Shown here: positions 1-7,902 of the stretch, one piece after another
Position numbering within the stretch: position 1 is the first letter of the stretch
Layout of the letters: each line of letters opens with the position of its first letter
Source: JAVVHH01 sp965199665
GTDB taxonomy: Bacteria; Pseudomonadota; Alphaproteobacteria; Acetobacterales; Acetobacteraceae
Direction: 5' to 3'
Assembly: GCA_965199665.1 (NCBI GenBank)
Contig: OZ241208.1
Location: 4,030,001-4,094,000 of the forward strand
DNA: 64,000 nucleotides
The notes under the pieces: model-generated
The model's database searches: none
The model's input: the letters and a program-made list of their open reading frames with translations, nothing else
Told to the model about the DNA's origin: nothing
Translations under genes and position numbers: made by a program

Positions 1-581
1 AATCCGATCGTGAACAGCATCAGCCCGCGGCCGATGTTCTCCCACATCGCCGGGCCGCGCGGGTCCACCCGCCATTGCGGCATCAACTCGTCGTGCCGGA
101 CGATCGGCCCGGCGATCAGCTGCGGAAAGAACGTCACGAAGGCGAAGAACTCCCGCAGCCCGTAGAAGTGCCGGTCGCCCCGCCGCAGATCGAGGAGGTA
201 GGAGATCTTCTGAAAGGTGAAGAAGCTGATGCCGAGCGGCAGGATGAAGCCGAACGGAGCGAAGCTGCCGCCAGTCAGCCCCGCGAGCGTCTCGCCGGCG
301 AAATCGGCGTATTTGCACACGCCCAGCACCAGGAGGCACAGCGCCACCCCCGCCAACGGCAGCCACCGCCACCCCGTCGCCTGGAACGCCCGCGTCACCA
401 GCCAGACCGCCAGCGTCAGCCCGGCCAGCGCCGGCACGAACCGCCAGTCCCAGCACCCGTAGAACAGCAAGGACGCCGCGATCAGCACCGCCTGCCGCGA
501 CCGGAGACCCGGCGCGGCATAGAACGCCGCCAGGCTGGCCGGCAGGAACGCCAGCACGAAGAGCTGGGAATTGAACAGCAC
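1..581 (-). CDS. MBOAT-family O-acyltransferase, N-terminal part (runs off the left edge)
   Basis: This is a membrane-bound O-acyltransferase of the AlgI/DltB type, which moves acyl groups across the inner membrane onto exopolysaccharide or wall polymers. The 193 visible codons start at a GTG, 15 bases after the stop of the methyltransferase gene, and the C-terminal half with the family histidine lies outside the window. Hydrophobic segments lie near residues 5-22, 31-44 and 73-88. The most diagnostic stretch is PLGISFFTFQKISYLLD near residues 115-131, followed by FFPQLIAGPIVRHDEL near 151-166, both typical of AlgI-like proteins. It sits in an operon with the methyltransferase. The substrate cannot be told from this fragment. 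Confidence 0.85.
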   Translation of the reverse strand, partial: MLFNSQLFVLAFLPASLAAFYAAPGLRSRQAVLIAASLLFYGCWDWRFVPALAGLTLAVWLVTRAFQATGWRWLPLAGVALCLLVLGVCKYADFAGETLAGLTGGSFAPFGFILPLGISFFTFQKISYLLDLRRGDRHFYGLREFFAFVTFFPQLIAGPIVRHDELMPQWRVDPRGPAMWENIGRGLMLFTIG

Positions 582-595
582 CGCAGACCCCGGCC

Positions 596-1321
596 CTACG
601 CCGCCTCGCTCAGCAATCGCCGCAGCGGTCGCGACCGCCGCAGCGGCACCGCCCCGTACGCGTCCTTGATCGCCTCCGTGACCGTCACCCCGCCCAATTG
701 CGGAACCACCGCCCGCCCCGCCTGTTCGAACACCCGCGCGCTCCGCAGCATCAGCCGTGCCCGCGACGGCGGCAGATACAGCGCGAAATCCCGCCGCTCC
801 ACCCGGAACGCGTGCGCCGCCAGCAAGCGCCCGATCTGACCCGGCGAATACGGCTGCCCATGCCCGAACGGCGATCCCTCGCCATACGCCCACAGCCCCA
901 TCCGGTTCGGCACCACCACCAGCAGCCGCCCATCGTCCTTCATCACGCGCCACACTTCCCGCAACATGGCGCGCGGGCTGTCGGCCACCTCGAGGCCATG
1001 GACCAGCAGCACCCGGTCGAAGAACAGGTCCGGGAACGGCAGCGCAGCTTCCTCCACCGCGCAGGCCAGGTTCGCAGCCACCGTGGGCCAGCGCATCGCG
1101 CCGGCCTGCATCGCGCCTGTCTGCACCGGCCCCGCCGCGATGCAGCGCGCCGCCTGGCCGCGCCAGGCCCGCAGATACGGCGCCGTCACCCCGAGCCCCA
1201 GCACGTTCAAGTGCGCGAGGTCGGGCCAGAACTCGAGCAGCCGCTGCCGCACGATCCGGCACGCGACCCCGCCTTGCGCCGAGCCGTAGAACGAAGCCGC
1301 CGAGTGCGTGTCCGCCCCCAT
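596..1321 (-). CDS. Class I SAM-dependent methyltransferase
   Basis: This 241-residue protein looks like a small class I methyltransferase of the Methyltransf_11 kind. It has a glycine-rich motif I region (VLGLGVTAPYLRAW, residues about 40-53), an acidic post-motif region around FPDLFFDRVLLVHGLE (about 95-110), and the strand LLVVVPNR typical of motif III (about 135). The binding loop is GLG instead of the usual GxGxG, so cofactor binding is likely but not certain. It is followed 15 bases downstream by the MBOAT gene and is divergent from gloB. In alphaproteobacteria a methyltransferase is often found divergent from gloB; its substrate is not known to me. Confidence 0.75.
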   Translation of the reverse strand: MGADTHSAASFYGSAQGGVACRIVRQRLLEFWPDLAHLNVLGLGVTAPYLRAWRGQAARCIAAGPVQTGAMQAGAMRWPTVAANLACAVEEAALPFPDLFFDRVLLVHGLEVADSPRAMLREVWRVMKDDGRLLVVVPNRMGLWAYGEGSPFGHGQPYSPGQIGRLLAAHAFRVERRDFALYLPPSRARLMLRSARVFEQAGRAVVPQLGGVTVTEAIKDAYGAVPLRRSRPLRRLLSEAA

Positions 1322-1334
1322 GCCCGGGCTATAC

Positions 1335-1363
1335 CACGATTGCCGGGCCCTCGCGCAATCGTG
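1335..1363. promoter_or_regulatory. Inverted repeat in the methyltransferase/gloB divergent region
   Basis: Perfect 9-base arms CACGATTGC (1335-1343) and GCAATCGTG (1355-1363) are separated by 11 bases. The site lies 14 bases upstream of the methyltransferase start codon on the minus strand and about 100 bases before gloB. It could be an operator or a 5' UTR hairpin; nothing identifies a specific regulator. Confidence 0.4.
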
Positions 1364-1429
1364 GGCGCGTCGACGATCCGCTTGGCGGATCGCGCAATCG
1401 TCGGTGCTTTGCCGATCCGCTTCGCCGCG
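1352..1429. repeat. Imperfect 39-bp tandem duplication
   Basis: Two adjacent 39-base units (1352-1390 and 1391-1429) match at 30 of 39 positions by my count. Shared blocks are CGCGCAATCGT at the start and GATCCGCTT near the end. The first unit also contains the stem CGATCCGC-TTG-GCGGATCG. The duplication fills most of the intergenic space between the divergent methyltransferase and gloB genes, so it probably overlaps their promoters. Confidence 0.6.
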
Positions 1430-1462
1430 TTACCACCGCATCGACAACACGAAAGGCAGCCC

Positions 1463-2191
1463 ATGCCGATCACCGCCCGCGCCGTCCCGATCCTGTCGGA
1501 CAACTACGCCTGGCTCCTGCGCGACGAAGCGTCCGGCGCCGTCGCGATCGTCGACCCGGCCGACGCCCGCCCCTGCATCGAGGCCATCGAGGCCGAGGGC
1601 GGCTCGCTCGACCTCATCATCATCACGCACCACCATGACGACCACATCGCCGGCGTCGACGAGGTCCGGGCCCGCTTCGGCGCCCCCGTGGTCGGCGCCG
1701 CGGCCGACAAGCATCGGCTGCCCCGGCTCGATCGCGAGGTGAAGGAAGGCGACACCGTCCCGTTCGGCCAGTCCAAGTTCGAGGTCATCGACACGCCCGG
1801 CCACACGCGCGGCCACATCAGCTACTTCTCGCCGGACGGCGACGTGTTGCTCTGCGCCGACACGCTGTTCAGCCTCGGCTGCGGCCGCCTGCTGGAAGGC
1901 ACCGCTGCCGAGATGTTCTCGAGCCTGCAGAAGCTGGCCAAGCTGCCGGACGACACGCTGGTCTGCTGCGGCCATGAATACACCCAGACCAACGCCCGCT
2001 TCGCCGTCACCGTGGAGCCGGAGAACGAGGCGTTGCGGCAGCGCGCCGCCGAGGTGGACCGCCTGCGCGCCGCTGGCGAGCCCACCGTGCCCACCCGGCT
2101 CGGCGCCGAAAAGGCCGAGAACCCGTTCCTCCGCGCCGCCAGCGCCGACGCGCTGGCCCGCATCCGCACCGCCAAGGACAATTTCAAATGA
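1463..2191 (+). CDS. gloB: Hydroxyacylglutathione hydrolase (glyoxalase II)
   Basis: Glyoxalase II hydrolyses S-lactoylglutathione to lactate and glutathione in the cytoplasm, the second step of methylglyoxal detoxification. The 242-residue product has the metallo-beta-lactamase signature THHHDDH at residues 55-61, supplying H56, H58, D60 and H61. Further metal-ligand motifs are the TPGHTRGH block near 112-119, the aspartate in CADTLF, and the final histidine in CCGHEYT. The length fits the family. I chose the ATG at 1463 because the protein then starts just before the conserved PILSDNY segment; a longer open frame upstream is not supported. It overlaps the glutathione transferase gene by 4 bases (ATGA), so the two are probably co-translated. 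Confidence 0.95.
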   Translation: MPITARAVPILSDNYAWLLRDEASGAVAIVDPADARPCIEAIEAEGGSLDLIIITHHHDDHIAGVDEVRARFGAPVVGAAADKHRLPRLDREVKEGDTVPFGQSKFEVIDTPGHTRGHISYFSPDGDVLLCADTLFSLGCGRLLEGTAAEMFSSLQKLAKLPDDTLVCCGHEYTQTNARFAVTVEPENEALRQRAAEVDRLRAAGEPTVPTRLGAEKAENPFLRAASADALARIRTAKDNFK

Positions 2192-2778
2192 AGCTCTTCT
2201 TCAGCCCCACCAGCCCGTTCGTGCGCAAGGTGGTTGCCACCGCCATCGCCGCCGGCGTCGAGCCGCGCCTCGAGCGCCAAACCACCAACCCGTGGGAGTC
2301 CCCGCGCGACCTGCTCGCCCAGAACCCGCTCGCCAAGGTGCCCTGCCTCGTCACCGATGACGGCCTGTCCCTGTTCGGTAGCCCGGTCATCTGCGAGTAC
2401 CTCGCCAGCCTCGGCGACGGCGCGGTCTTGCCCACCGGCGCCGCGCGCTGGCGGGTACTCCGGCGCCAGGCCATCGCCGACGGAATCCTGGACGCCGCCA
2501 TCATCCGCCGCAACGAGGCCGGGCGTCCGCAGGAAGCTGCGCGGACCAAGAACATGGACCGCCAGCGCCAGATCGTGCGGGACGGCCTGGCCGCGCTGGA
2601 AGCCGATCCGCCGGGCGACACGCTCGACCTCGGCGCCATCGCGGTCGGCTGCTGCCTCGGCTACCTCGACTTCCGCTTCGCCGAGGAGCCCTGGCGCGAC
2701 GAGCACCCCGGCCTGGCCATCTGGTGGGCCCGCGCCGAAACGCTGGAGCCGTTTGTCCGCACCAAGCCGCCCCAGTAA
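2188..2778 (+). CDS. Glutathione S-transferase family protein
   Basis: This 196-residue protein has a thioredoxin-like N-terminal domain beginning KLFFSPTSPFVRKV, where a serine/threonine cluster near residues 7-9 takes the place of the catalytic residue used by GSTs. The NPLAKVPCLV motif with its cis-proline lies near residue 50 and the glutathione-contacting ES/GS region follows (LFGSPVICEYL). The C-terminal helical domain is of normal but short length. The start overlaps the gloB stop by 4 bases, so both glutathione-dependent detoxification enzymes are likely made from one transcript. The exact electrophilic substrate is unknown. Confidence 0.9.
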   Translation: MKLFFSPTSPFVRKVVATAIAAGVEPRLERQTTNPWESPRDLLAQNPLAKVPCLVTDDGLSLFGSPVICEYLASLGDGAVLPTGAARWRVLRRQAIADGILDAAIIRRNEAGRPQEAARTKNMDRQRQIVRDGLAALEADPPGDTLDLGAIAVGCCLGYLDFRFAEEPWRDEHPGLAIWWARAETLEPFVRTKPPQ

Positions 2779-2786
2779 GCGCCTAC

Positions 2787-2960
2787 TCAGCGCGCCGGAA
2801 GCCCGGGCGTCCGGCCCGGGTAGCCGGCGGCGTCGACATACACGGTCTCGCCCACCGTCTGCGTGGTCAGCATCGTCACCAGCCTTTCGGAGTTCCAGCA
2901 ACTCTGGAACCTCCGGCTGCCGGCCGACAGTGTCAGTCCTGTGAACTCAGACCCCTGAAC
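2787..2960 (-). pseudogene. Possible C-terminal remnant of a short-chain dehydrogenase downstream of gmk
   Basis: Directly after the gmk stop codon the same frame stays open for 57 codons before a TGA at 2789-2787. Its last part reads VGETVYVDAAGYPGR, which resembles the C-terminal tGETvYVDaG block of SDR enzymes. There is no body of an SDR, no nucleotide-binding motif and no convincing start codon, so this is at best a remnant. It could equally be non-coding GC-rich sequence that happens to stay open. Confidence 0.25.
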
Positions 2961-3581
2961 TCACAACGCGGCCACGAACGCCGACAATCCCGGCTGCCGC
3001 GGCCGCGCCGTCCGCGACGCGCTCAGCACGGCGCGGACCTCTTCCAGCGCGGTGTCGAACTCCCCGTTGACCACCACGTGGTCGAACTCGGCCCAATGGC
3101 TGATCTCGTCGCGGGCGTCCTGCATGCGGCGCGCAATCTCCGCCGCGCCGTCGCCGCGCGCCTGCAGCCGCGCCTCCAGCGCCGACAGCGTCGGCGGCAG
3201 GATAAAGACGCTCACCACGTCGCCGGGCAGCGCGTCCCGCAACTGGCGGTGGCCTTGCCAGTCGATGTCGAACACCACGTCGCGCCCGGACAGCAGCGCC
3301 TGCTCCACCGCCCGGCGCGGCGTGCCGTAGCTGTTGCCGAACACGGTCGCCCATTCCAGCATCTCGCCCTGCGCCACCATGGTCGCGAACGCCGCCGGGC
3401 TGCGGAAGTGATAGTGCACGCCGTCCTGCTCGCCCGTCCGCGGCGCGCGGGTCGTGGCGCTGACCGAGAGCTCCAGGCCGGGGTCGACCGCCAGCAGCGC
3501 CCGCGTCAGGCTGCTCTTGCCCGCGCCCGACGGCGCCGCCACCACCAGGCACACGCCCCGCCGACCCGGCCTAGTCGGCAT
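2961..3581 (-). CDS. gmk: Guanylate kinase
   Basis: Guanylate kinase phosphorylates GMP to GDP with ATP and feeds GTP and (p)ppGpp pools. The 206-residue protein has the P-loop APSGAGKSS at about residues 15-23, the GMP-binding SATTRAPRTGEQDGVHYHF region at about 41-59, and the lid region ARRMQDARDEISHW. Length is normal. The ATG at 3581 is chosen because it places the P-loop at its usual distance from the N-terminus, and it lies 5 bases after the yicC stop. In alphaproteobacteria yicC and gmk are commonly adjacent, which supports the assignment. Confidence 0.96.
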   Translation of the reverse strand: MPTRPGRRGVCLVVAAPSGAGKSSLTRALLAVDPGLELSVSATTRAPRTGEQDGVHYHFRSPAAFATMVAQGEMLEWATVFGNSYGTPRRAVEQALLSGRDVVFDIDWQGHRQLRDALPGDVVSVFILPPTLSALEARLQARGDGAAEIARRMQDARDEISHWAEFDHVVVNGEFDTALEEVRAVLSASRTARPRQPGLSAFVAAL

Positions 3582-3586
3582 GGGGG

Positions 3587-4468
3587 TTACTCGACATTCT
3601 GGACCTGCTCGCGCATCTGCTCGATCACCGCTTTCAGCCGCAGCCCGGTGGCCGTCAACGGCACGGAGGCCGACTTGCTGCACAGCGTGTTGGTCTCGCG
3701 CACGAACTCCTGCACCAGGAAGTCGAACCGCCGGCCGACCGCCCGCCCTTCGGCCAGCAGCGCCCGCGCCGCCCCCACGTGCGCGTCCAGCCGGTCGAGC
3801 TCCTCGCGCACGTCCGACCGGGTGGCGAGCAGGGCCACCTCCTGCGCGATCCGCTCCGCCGGCAATCCGTTCACGCCGCGCAGCAGCGCGTCCAAGCTTT
3901 CCAGCAACCGGATCCGCTGCCGCTCCGGCTGCTCGGCCGCCTGCTCCTCCGCCGCGAAGCGTAGCGCGTCGATCTCGTCCAGCTGGGCCGATAGCAGCAA
4001 TTGCAGCCGCGCGCCCTCCGCCAGCCGCGCCGCCACCAGAGCGGCCAACGCGCGCGCGAACCCGGCCTTTACCTGCGCCGTCACCGCCTCGCCCCACGCT
4101 TCCTCCGGCGCCGAGGCGCGCAGCACGCCGGGCAGTGCCAGCAGACTTTCCGCCCGCGGCGGCGGCGCGCCGGGGATCTGGCCCGCCACGTCGGCGGCCA
4201 GGCGCAGCAGCTCGGCCAGCAAGTCCGGGTCCACGGCGATCTTGGGCCGGTCCTCGCGTCGGATCAGCAGGGTGCCGTTGACGTTGCCGCGCGTGAGTGC
4301 GCCGGCAGCGGCTTCGCGCAAGCCGGGCTCCAGCCCATCCAGCCCGGTCGGCATCCGCAGCCGCAGTTCCAGCCCGCGTCCGTTGACGCTGCGCAGCTCC
4401 CACGCCCAGCCGATACCGCCGGCGCTCCCCTCCGCCCGGCCGAACCCCGTCATGGAGGCCAGGTTCAA
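3587..4468 (-). CDS. yicC: YicC family endoribonuclease
   Basis: YicC proteins are a conserved bacterial family; the E. coli member has been characterised as an endoribonuclease. The 293-residue product starts with the hallmark MTGFGRAEG at residues 6-14 and SVNGRGLELRLRMP near 27-40. The C-terminal DUF1732 part contains EELDRLDAHV and the final KSASVPLTATGLRLKAVIEQMREQVQNVE region, which I identify by its conserved FLxQEFxRExNTLxSKS block (residues about 250-268). The start overlaps the mltG stop by 4 bases, so it is translated in the same operon. Confidence 0.93.
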   Translation of the reverse strand: MNLASMTGFGRAEGSAGGIGWAWELRSVNGRGLELRLRMPTGLDGLEPGLREAAAGALTRGNVNGTLLIRREDRPKIAVDPDLLAELLRLAADVAGQIPGAPPPRAESLLALPGVLRASAPEEAWGEAVTAQVKAGFARALAALVAARLAEGARLQLLLSAQLDEIDALRFAAEEQAAEQPERQRIRLLESLDALLRGVNGLPAERIAQEVALLATRSDVREELDRLDAHVGAARALLAEGRAVGRRFDFLVQEFVRETNTLCSKSASVPLTATGLRLKAVIEQMREQVQNVE

Positions 4469-5478
4469 GGCGAAGCTCCCGTCGCCGGAGCGGGGGTGGC
4501 CGTCGCCGGCGTGCTCCGGCGCGACCGCTCGGCGGCCCGCCAGCGCAGCACGTTGCGGGCATGGTCCTGCTCGGTCCGCGCAAAGGCGTGCCCGCCCGTC
4601 CCATCGGCCACGAAGAACAGGTCCGCGCTATCGGCCGGGTGCGTCGCCGCCTCGATCGCCGCCTGGCCCGGCATGCAGATCGGCCCTGGCGGCAGCCCGG
4701 TCACCCGATACGTGTTGTAGGGCGTGTCCGTCTCCAGCTCCGCGCGCGTCAGCCCGTGATCCAGCACGCCCAGCCCGGCGCTGGCGCCATACACCACCGT
4801 CGGGTCCGATTGCAGCTTCATGCCGCGCCGCAGCCGGTTGAGATACACGGCCGCCACCAGCTTGCGCTCCTCCGGCTTGCCCGTCTCGCGTTCCACGATG
4901 CTCGCCAGGATCAGCGCATCGCGCGGCTGCGCCAACGGCAGGTCCGGCGCCCGGCTGGCCCAGGCCGCAGCCAGCGCTGCCTCCATCGCCCGCTGCGCCC
5001 GCGCCACCAGCGCGGCCCGCGTCGCCCCGCGCTCGAAGCGATAGGTTTCCGGCAACACGGACCCCTCGGCGATCGTCGGCACCGCCCCCTCCGCCGCGTC
5101 CGCCTCGGCCAGCAGCGCGCCGACCTGCAGCGCCGTCAGCCCTTCCGGGACCGTCCATTTGTGCTGGATCGGCTTGGCCGTCCGCAGCACGGCCAATACC
5201 TGCTGCAAGCTCCCGCCCGCCGGAAAGGTCAGCTCGCCCGCCCGGATCGCCCCCAAACCGCGTGTGGCGATCGCGGCAGCCTCGAACTGCCAGGCCGAAC
5301 GGATCGCCCCTTGCGCCGTCAGCGTCGTTGCCACCGCCTCGAGTCCGCCGCGCGGCACCACGATCGCCGTGTCGGCCGGCAACGGCCCGGCCTGGTGATA
5401 GGCCCGCTCGGCGACCCAGGCCGCCCCGCCGCCCAGAGCGAGAACGAGAAGGGCGGCGCCGGCGAGGAAGCGGCGCAA
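4465..5478 (-). CDS. mltG: Endolytic murein transglycosylase MltG
   Basis: MltG cuts nascent peptidoglycan strands at the outer face of the inner membrane and is thought to set glycan length. The 337-residue protein begins with a membrane anchor (FLAGAALLVLALGGGAAWVA, residues 4-23). Its YceG catalytic domain contains ASIVERETGKPEERKLVAAV near residue 200, with the catalytic glutamate in the VERET block, followed by YLNRL and the substrate-site segment LQSDPTVVYG. The final DTPYNTYRVTGLPPGPI block is also diagnostic. It is placed between fabF (12 bases upstream) and yicC, the usual alphaproteobacterial order. Confidence 0.95.
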   Translation of the reverse strand: MRRFLAGAALLVLALGGGAAWVAERAYHQAGPLPADTAIVVPRGGLEAVATTLTAQGAIRSAWQFEAAAIATRGLGAIRAGELTFPAGGSLQQVLAVLRTAKPIQHKWTVPEGLTALQVGALLAEADAAEGAVPTIAEGSVLPETYRFERGATRAALVARAQRAMEAALAAAWASRAPDLPLAQPRDALILASIVERETGKPEERKLVAAVYLNRLRRGMKLQSDPTVVYGASAGLGVLDHGLTRAELETDTPYNTYRVTGLPPGPICMPGQAAIEAATHPADSADLFFVADGTGGHAFARTEQDHARNVLRWRAAERSRRSTPATATPAPATGASP

Positions 5479-5490
5479 GAGCGCGCCCTC

Positions 5491-6762
5491 TTAGGCGGCG
5501 CGCTTGAACAGGATGCTGGCGTTGGTCCCGCCGAAGCCGAAGCTATTGGACAGCGCCACGTCGACCCGGCGCTCCTGCGCCTGCAGCGGCACCCGGTCGA
5601 TCGGGCTTTCCCGGCTCGGATGATGCAGGTTCAAGGTCGGCGGCACCACGCCGTCGCGGATCGCCAGGATGGAGAAGATCGACTCCACCGCTCCCGCCGC
5701 GCCGAGCAGGTGCCCGGTAGCCGACTTGGTGGACGACATCGCCACCCCGGTCGCCGCGTCGCCGAACAGCCGCTCGACCGCCTGCAGCTCCAGATCGTCG
5801 CCGAGCGGCGTGCTGGTGCCGTGCGCGTTGATGTATTGGACGTCGCCGGGCTGCATCTGCCCGTTCTTGAAGGCCGCCTTCATGGCGCGGAACGCCCCGT
5901 CATGCCCGTCTGCCGGCGCCGTGATGTGGTGCGCGTCGCCCGACATGCCGTAGCCGCAGACTTCGGCGTAGATCTTGGCCCCGCGCGCCTTGGCGTGCTC
6001 GAGCTCTTCCAGCACCACCACGCCCGCGCCTTCGCCCATGACGAAGCCGTCGCGGTCGCGGTCCCACGGACGGGAGGCTTCGGCCGGAGCGTCGTTGAAC
6101 GCGGTGGACAGCGCGCGGCTGGCGCAGAACCCGGCGATCCCCAACTCGTTGACCGCCGCCTCCGCCCCGCCGGCGACCATCACGTCGGCATCGCCGAGCC
6201 CGATCAGCCGCGCCGCATCGCCGATCGCGTGCACGCCGGTGGCGCAGGCCGTCACCGCGGAATGGTTCGGCCCCTTGAACCCGTGCCGGATCGAGACGTG
6301 GCCGGACACCAGGTTGATCAGCGCCGACGGGATGAAGAAGGGCGACAACCGGCGCGACTTGCCGGTGTAGACCATCACGGAGGCTTCGTAGATCGTCCCG
6401 AGCCCGCCGATGCCGGACCCGATCATCACGCCGGTGGCCCAGCGATCCTCCTCCGTCTGCGGCACCCAGCCGCTATCCTCGACGGCTTCCTGCGCGGCCA
6501 CGACGCCGAGATGGATGAACCGGTCCATCTTCTTCTGGTCCTTGACCGGGATCCACTCGCCGATATCCAGCTTGTGGTCCGCCCGGGTGCCGACCGGCAC
6601 CTGGCCCGCCACCTTGGAGGCGAGGTCCTTGGTGTCGAACCGCTGGATGGAGGAAATGCCGCTCTCGCCATTGATCAATCGCGACCAGACGTGTTCCACG
6701 CCGAGGCCGAGGGGAGAGGCCACGCCCATTCCCGTCACCACCACGCGCCGCATCGGCATCAC
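5491..6762 (-). CDS. fabF: Beta-ketoacyl-ACP synthase II
   Basis: FabF condenses malonyl-ACP with acyl-ACP in fatty-acid elongation. The 423-residue protein carries the complete Cys-His-His triad: the nucleophile in SAVTACATGVHAIGDA (about residues 170-185), histidine in INAHGTSTPLGD (about 305-316), and histidine in KSATGHLLGAAGAVE (about 341-355). The C-terminal NSFGFGGTNASILF glycine-rich loop is intact. It lies 31 bases downstream of acpP, the carrier of its substrates, in a fabD-fabG-acpP-fabF operon. Confidence 0.97.
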   Translation of the reverse strand: MMPMRRVVVTGMGVASPLGLGVEHVWSRLINGESGISSIQRFDTKDLASKVAGQVPVGTRADHKLDIGEWIPVKDQKKMDRFIHLGVVAAQEAVEDSGWVPQTEEDRWATGVMIGSGIGGLGTIYEASVMVYTGKSRRLSPFFIPSALINLVSGHVSIRHGFKGPNHSAVTACATGVHAIGDAARLIGLGDADVMVAGGAEAAVNELGIAGFCASRALSTAFNDAPAEASRPWDRDRDGFVMGEGAGVVVLEELEHAKARGAKIYAEVCGYGMSGDAHHITAPADGHDGAFRAMKAAFKNGQMQPGDVQYINAHGTSTPLGDDLELQAVERLFGDAATGVAMSSTKSATGHLLGAAGAVESIFSILAIRDGVVPPTLNLHHPSRESPIDRVPLQAQERRVDVALSNSFGFGGTNASILFKRAA

Positions 6763-6793
6763 CTTCGTTCCAGGGTTCGACGGACGAGGCGGC

Positions 6794-7033
6794 CTAGGCC
6801 GCCTTCTGCTTCTCGATGAAGTCGATCGCGTCCTTCACGGTGCTGATCTTCTCCGCCGCGTCCTCGGGGATTTCCACGCTGAACGCTTCCTCGAACGCCA
6901 TCACCAGCTCGACGGTGTCGAGGCTGTCGGCGCCGAGATCGTCGATGAAGGACGCCTCGGGCGTGACCTTGCTTTCCTCGACGCCCAGATGCTCGACGAC
7001 GATTTTCTTAACCCGATCGGCAACTTCGCTCAT
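6794..7033 (-). CDS. acpP: Acyl carrier protein
   Basis: This 79-residue acidic protein carries growing acyl chains on a phosphopantetheine arm. The attachment serine is in the canonical LGADSLDTVELVM motif at about residues 34-46. The upstream ATG at 7081 would add 16 residues without homology to the family, so I chose the ATG at 7033, which has TTGAGGA as a Shine-Dalgarno sequence at about 6 bases. It is located between fabG and fabF. The 131-base gap to fabG suggests an additional promoter in front of acpP, as is usual for this highly expressed protein. Confidence 0.97.
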   Translation of the reverse strand: MSEVADRVKKIVVEHLGVEESKVTPEASFIDDLGADSLDTVELVMAFEEAFSVEIPEDAAEKISTVKDAIDFIEKQKAA

Positions 7034-7124
7034 CTGATCCTCAAGTTTCTTCGGTAGGTGGGTCGATGGATGGGGGCGCACGGTTGGGCGCGTCCAAGGC
7101 CGTGGCGCATATCATGGTTCCGAT

Positions 7125-7147
7125 CGCCCCGCCAAGGCGGCGAGGCG
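7125..7147 (-). promoter_or_regulatory. Strong stem-loop between fabG and acpP
   Basis: On the minus-strand transcript the segment can fold into a 9-bp stem (CGCCTCGCC with GGCGGGGCG, one U-G pair) around a five-base loop. It lies 18 bases after the fabG stop and about 90 bases before acpP. There is no U-run, so it is more likely a transcript-stability or attenuation hairpin than an intrinsic terminator. A TTGGCG hexamer inside it followed by GATATG could also act as a promoter for acpP, which I cannot decide by eye. Confidence 0.4.
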
Positions 7148-7164
7148 CGTTGGCGTCCGATAGG

Positions 7165-7902
7165 CTATATCATCGCCATACCGCCATTGACGTGCAGCAC
7201 CGCGCCGGTCACCCACGCCGCCTCGTCGGACGCCAGATATACCGCCGCCGCCGCCACGTCCGCCGGCGCGCCCATGCGCCCCAGCGGGATCGCGCCCACC
7301 ATCCGCGTCCGCTGCTCGGCCGTCAGCACGTCCGTCATCGGCGTCTCGATGAATCCCGGCGCGATCACGTTGACGGTGATGCCGCGGCTGCCGACTTCCT
7401 GCGCCAGCGCCTTGCTCATCCCCACCAGCCCGGCCTTCGCCGCCGCGTAGTTCGCCTGCCCCGGATTGCCGGTCGCGCCGACCACGCTGCCGATGCCGAT
7501 GATCCGCCCGGCCCGCCGCCGGATCATGCCCCGCAGCGCCGCCCGCGCCAGCCGGAACGGCGCCGCCAGGTCGACGTCGATCACCGTCTCCCAATCCTTG
7601 TCCGTCATGCGCATCGCCAGCCCGTCCTTGGTCAGCCCCGCATTGTTGACCAGGATCGCCAGCGGCCCGTGCGCCGCCTCCGCCGCCGCCAGGAGCCCGT
7701 CCGCGGCACCCTCCTCGCGCAGGTCGGCCGGGCACACCGCTGCCCGCTCGCCCAGCTCACCCGCCAACGCCTCCAGCGCGTCCCGCCGGGTGCCGGACAG
7801 CGTCACCAGGGCGCCTTGCGCATGCAGGGCCCGCGCGATGGCCGCGCCGATCCCCCCGGATGCGCCCGTCACCAGCGCCGTCTTGCCGTCGAGCCTGAAC
7901 AT
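7165..7902 (-). CDS. fabG: 3-oxoacyl-ACP reductase
   Basis: FabG reduces 3-oxoacyl-ACP with NADPH in fatty-acid elongation. The 245-residue SDR has the cofactor motif TGASGGIG (about residues 12-19), the NNAG motif (about 87-90), and the full Ser-Tyr-Lys catalytic set in GIGSVVG and NYAAAKAGL (about 135-158). It ends with the classic VTGAVLHVNGGMAMI. The ATG at 7902 overlaps the fabD stop by one base (TGATG), implying coupled translation. An in-frame extension upstream belongs to fabD shadow sequence and is not used. Confidence 0.97.
   Translation of the reverse strand: MFRLDGKTALVTGASGGIGAAIARALHAQGALVTLSGTRRDALEALAGELGERAAVCPADLREEGAADGLLAAAEAAHGPLAILVNNAGLTKDGLAMRMTDKDWETVIDVDLAAPFRLARAALRGMIRRRAGRIIGIGSVVGATGNPGQANYAAAKAGLVGMSKALAQEVGSRGITVNVIAPGFIETPMTDVLTAEQRTRMVGAIPLGRMGAPADVAAAAVYLASDEAAWVTGAVLHVNGGMAMI

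Noticed and set aside
4561..6819. 752-residue plus-strand open frame over mltG and fabF
   Set aside because: The minus strand contains intact mltG and fabF with all catalytic motifs; the plus frame is an arginine-rich shadow.
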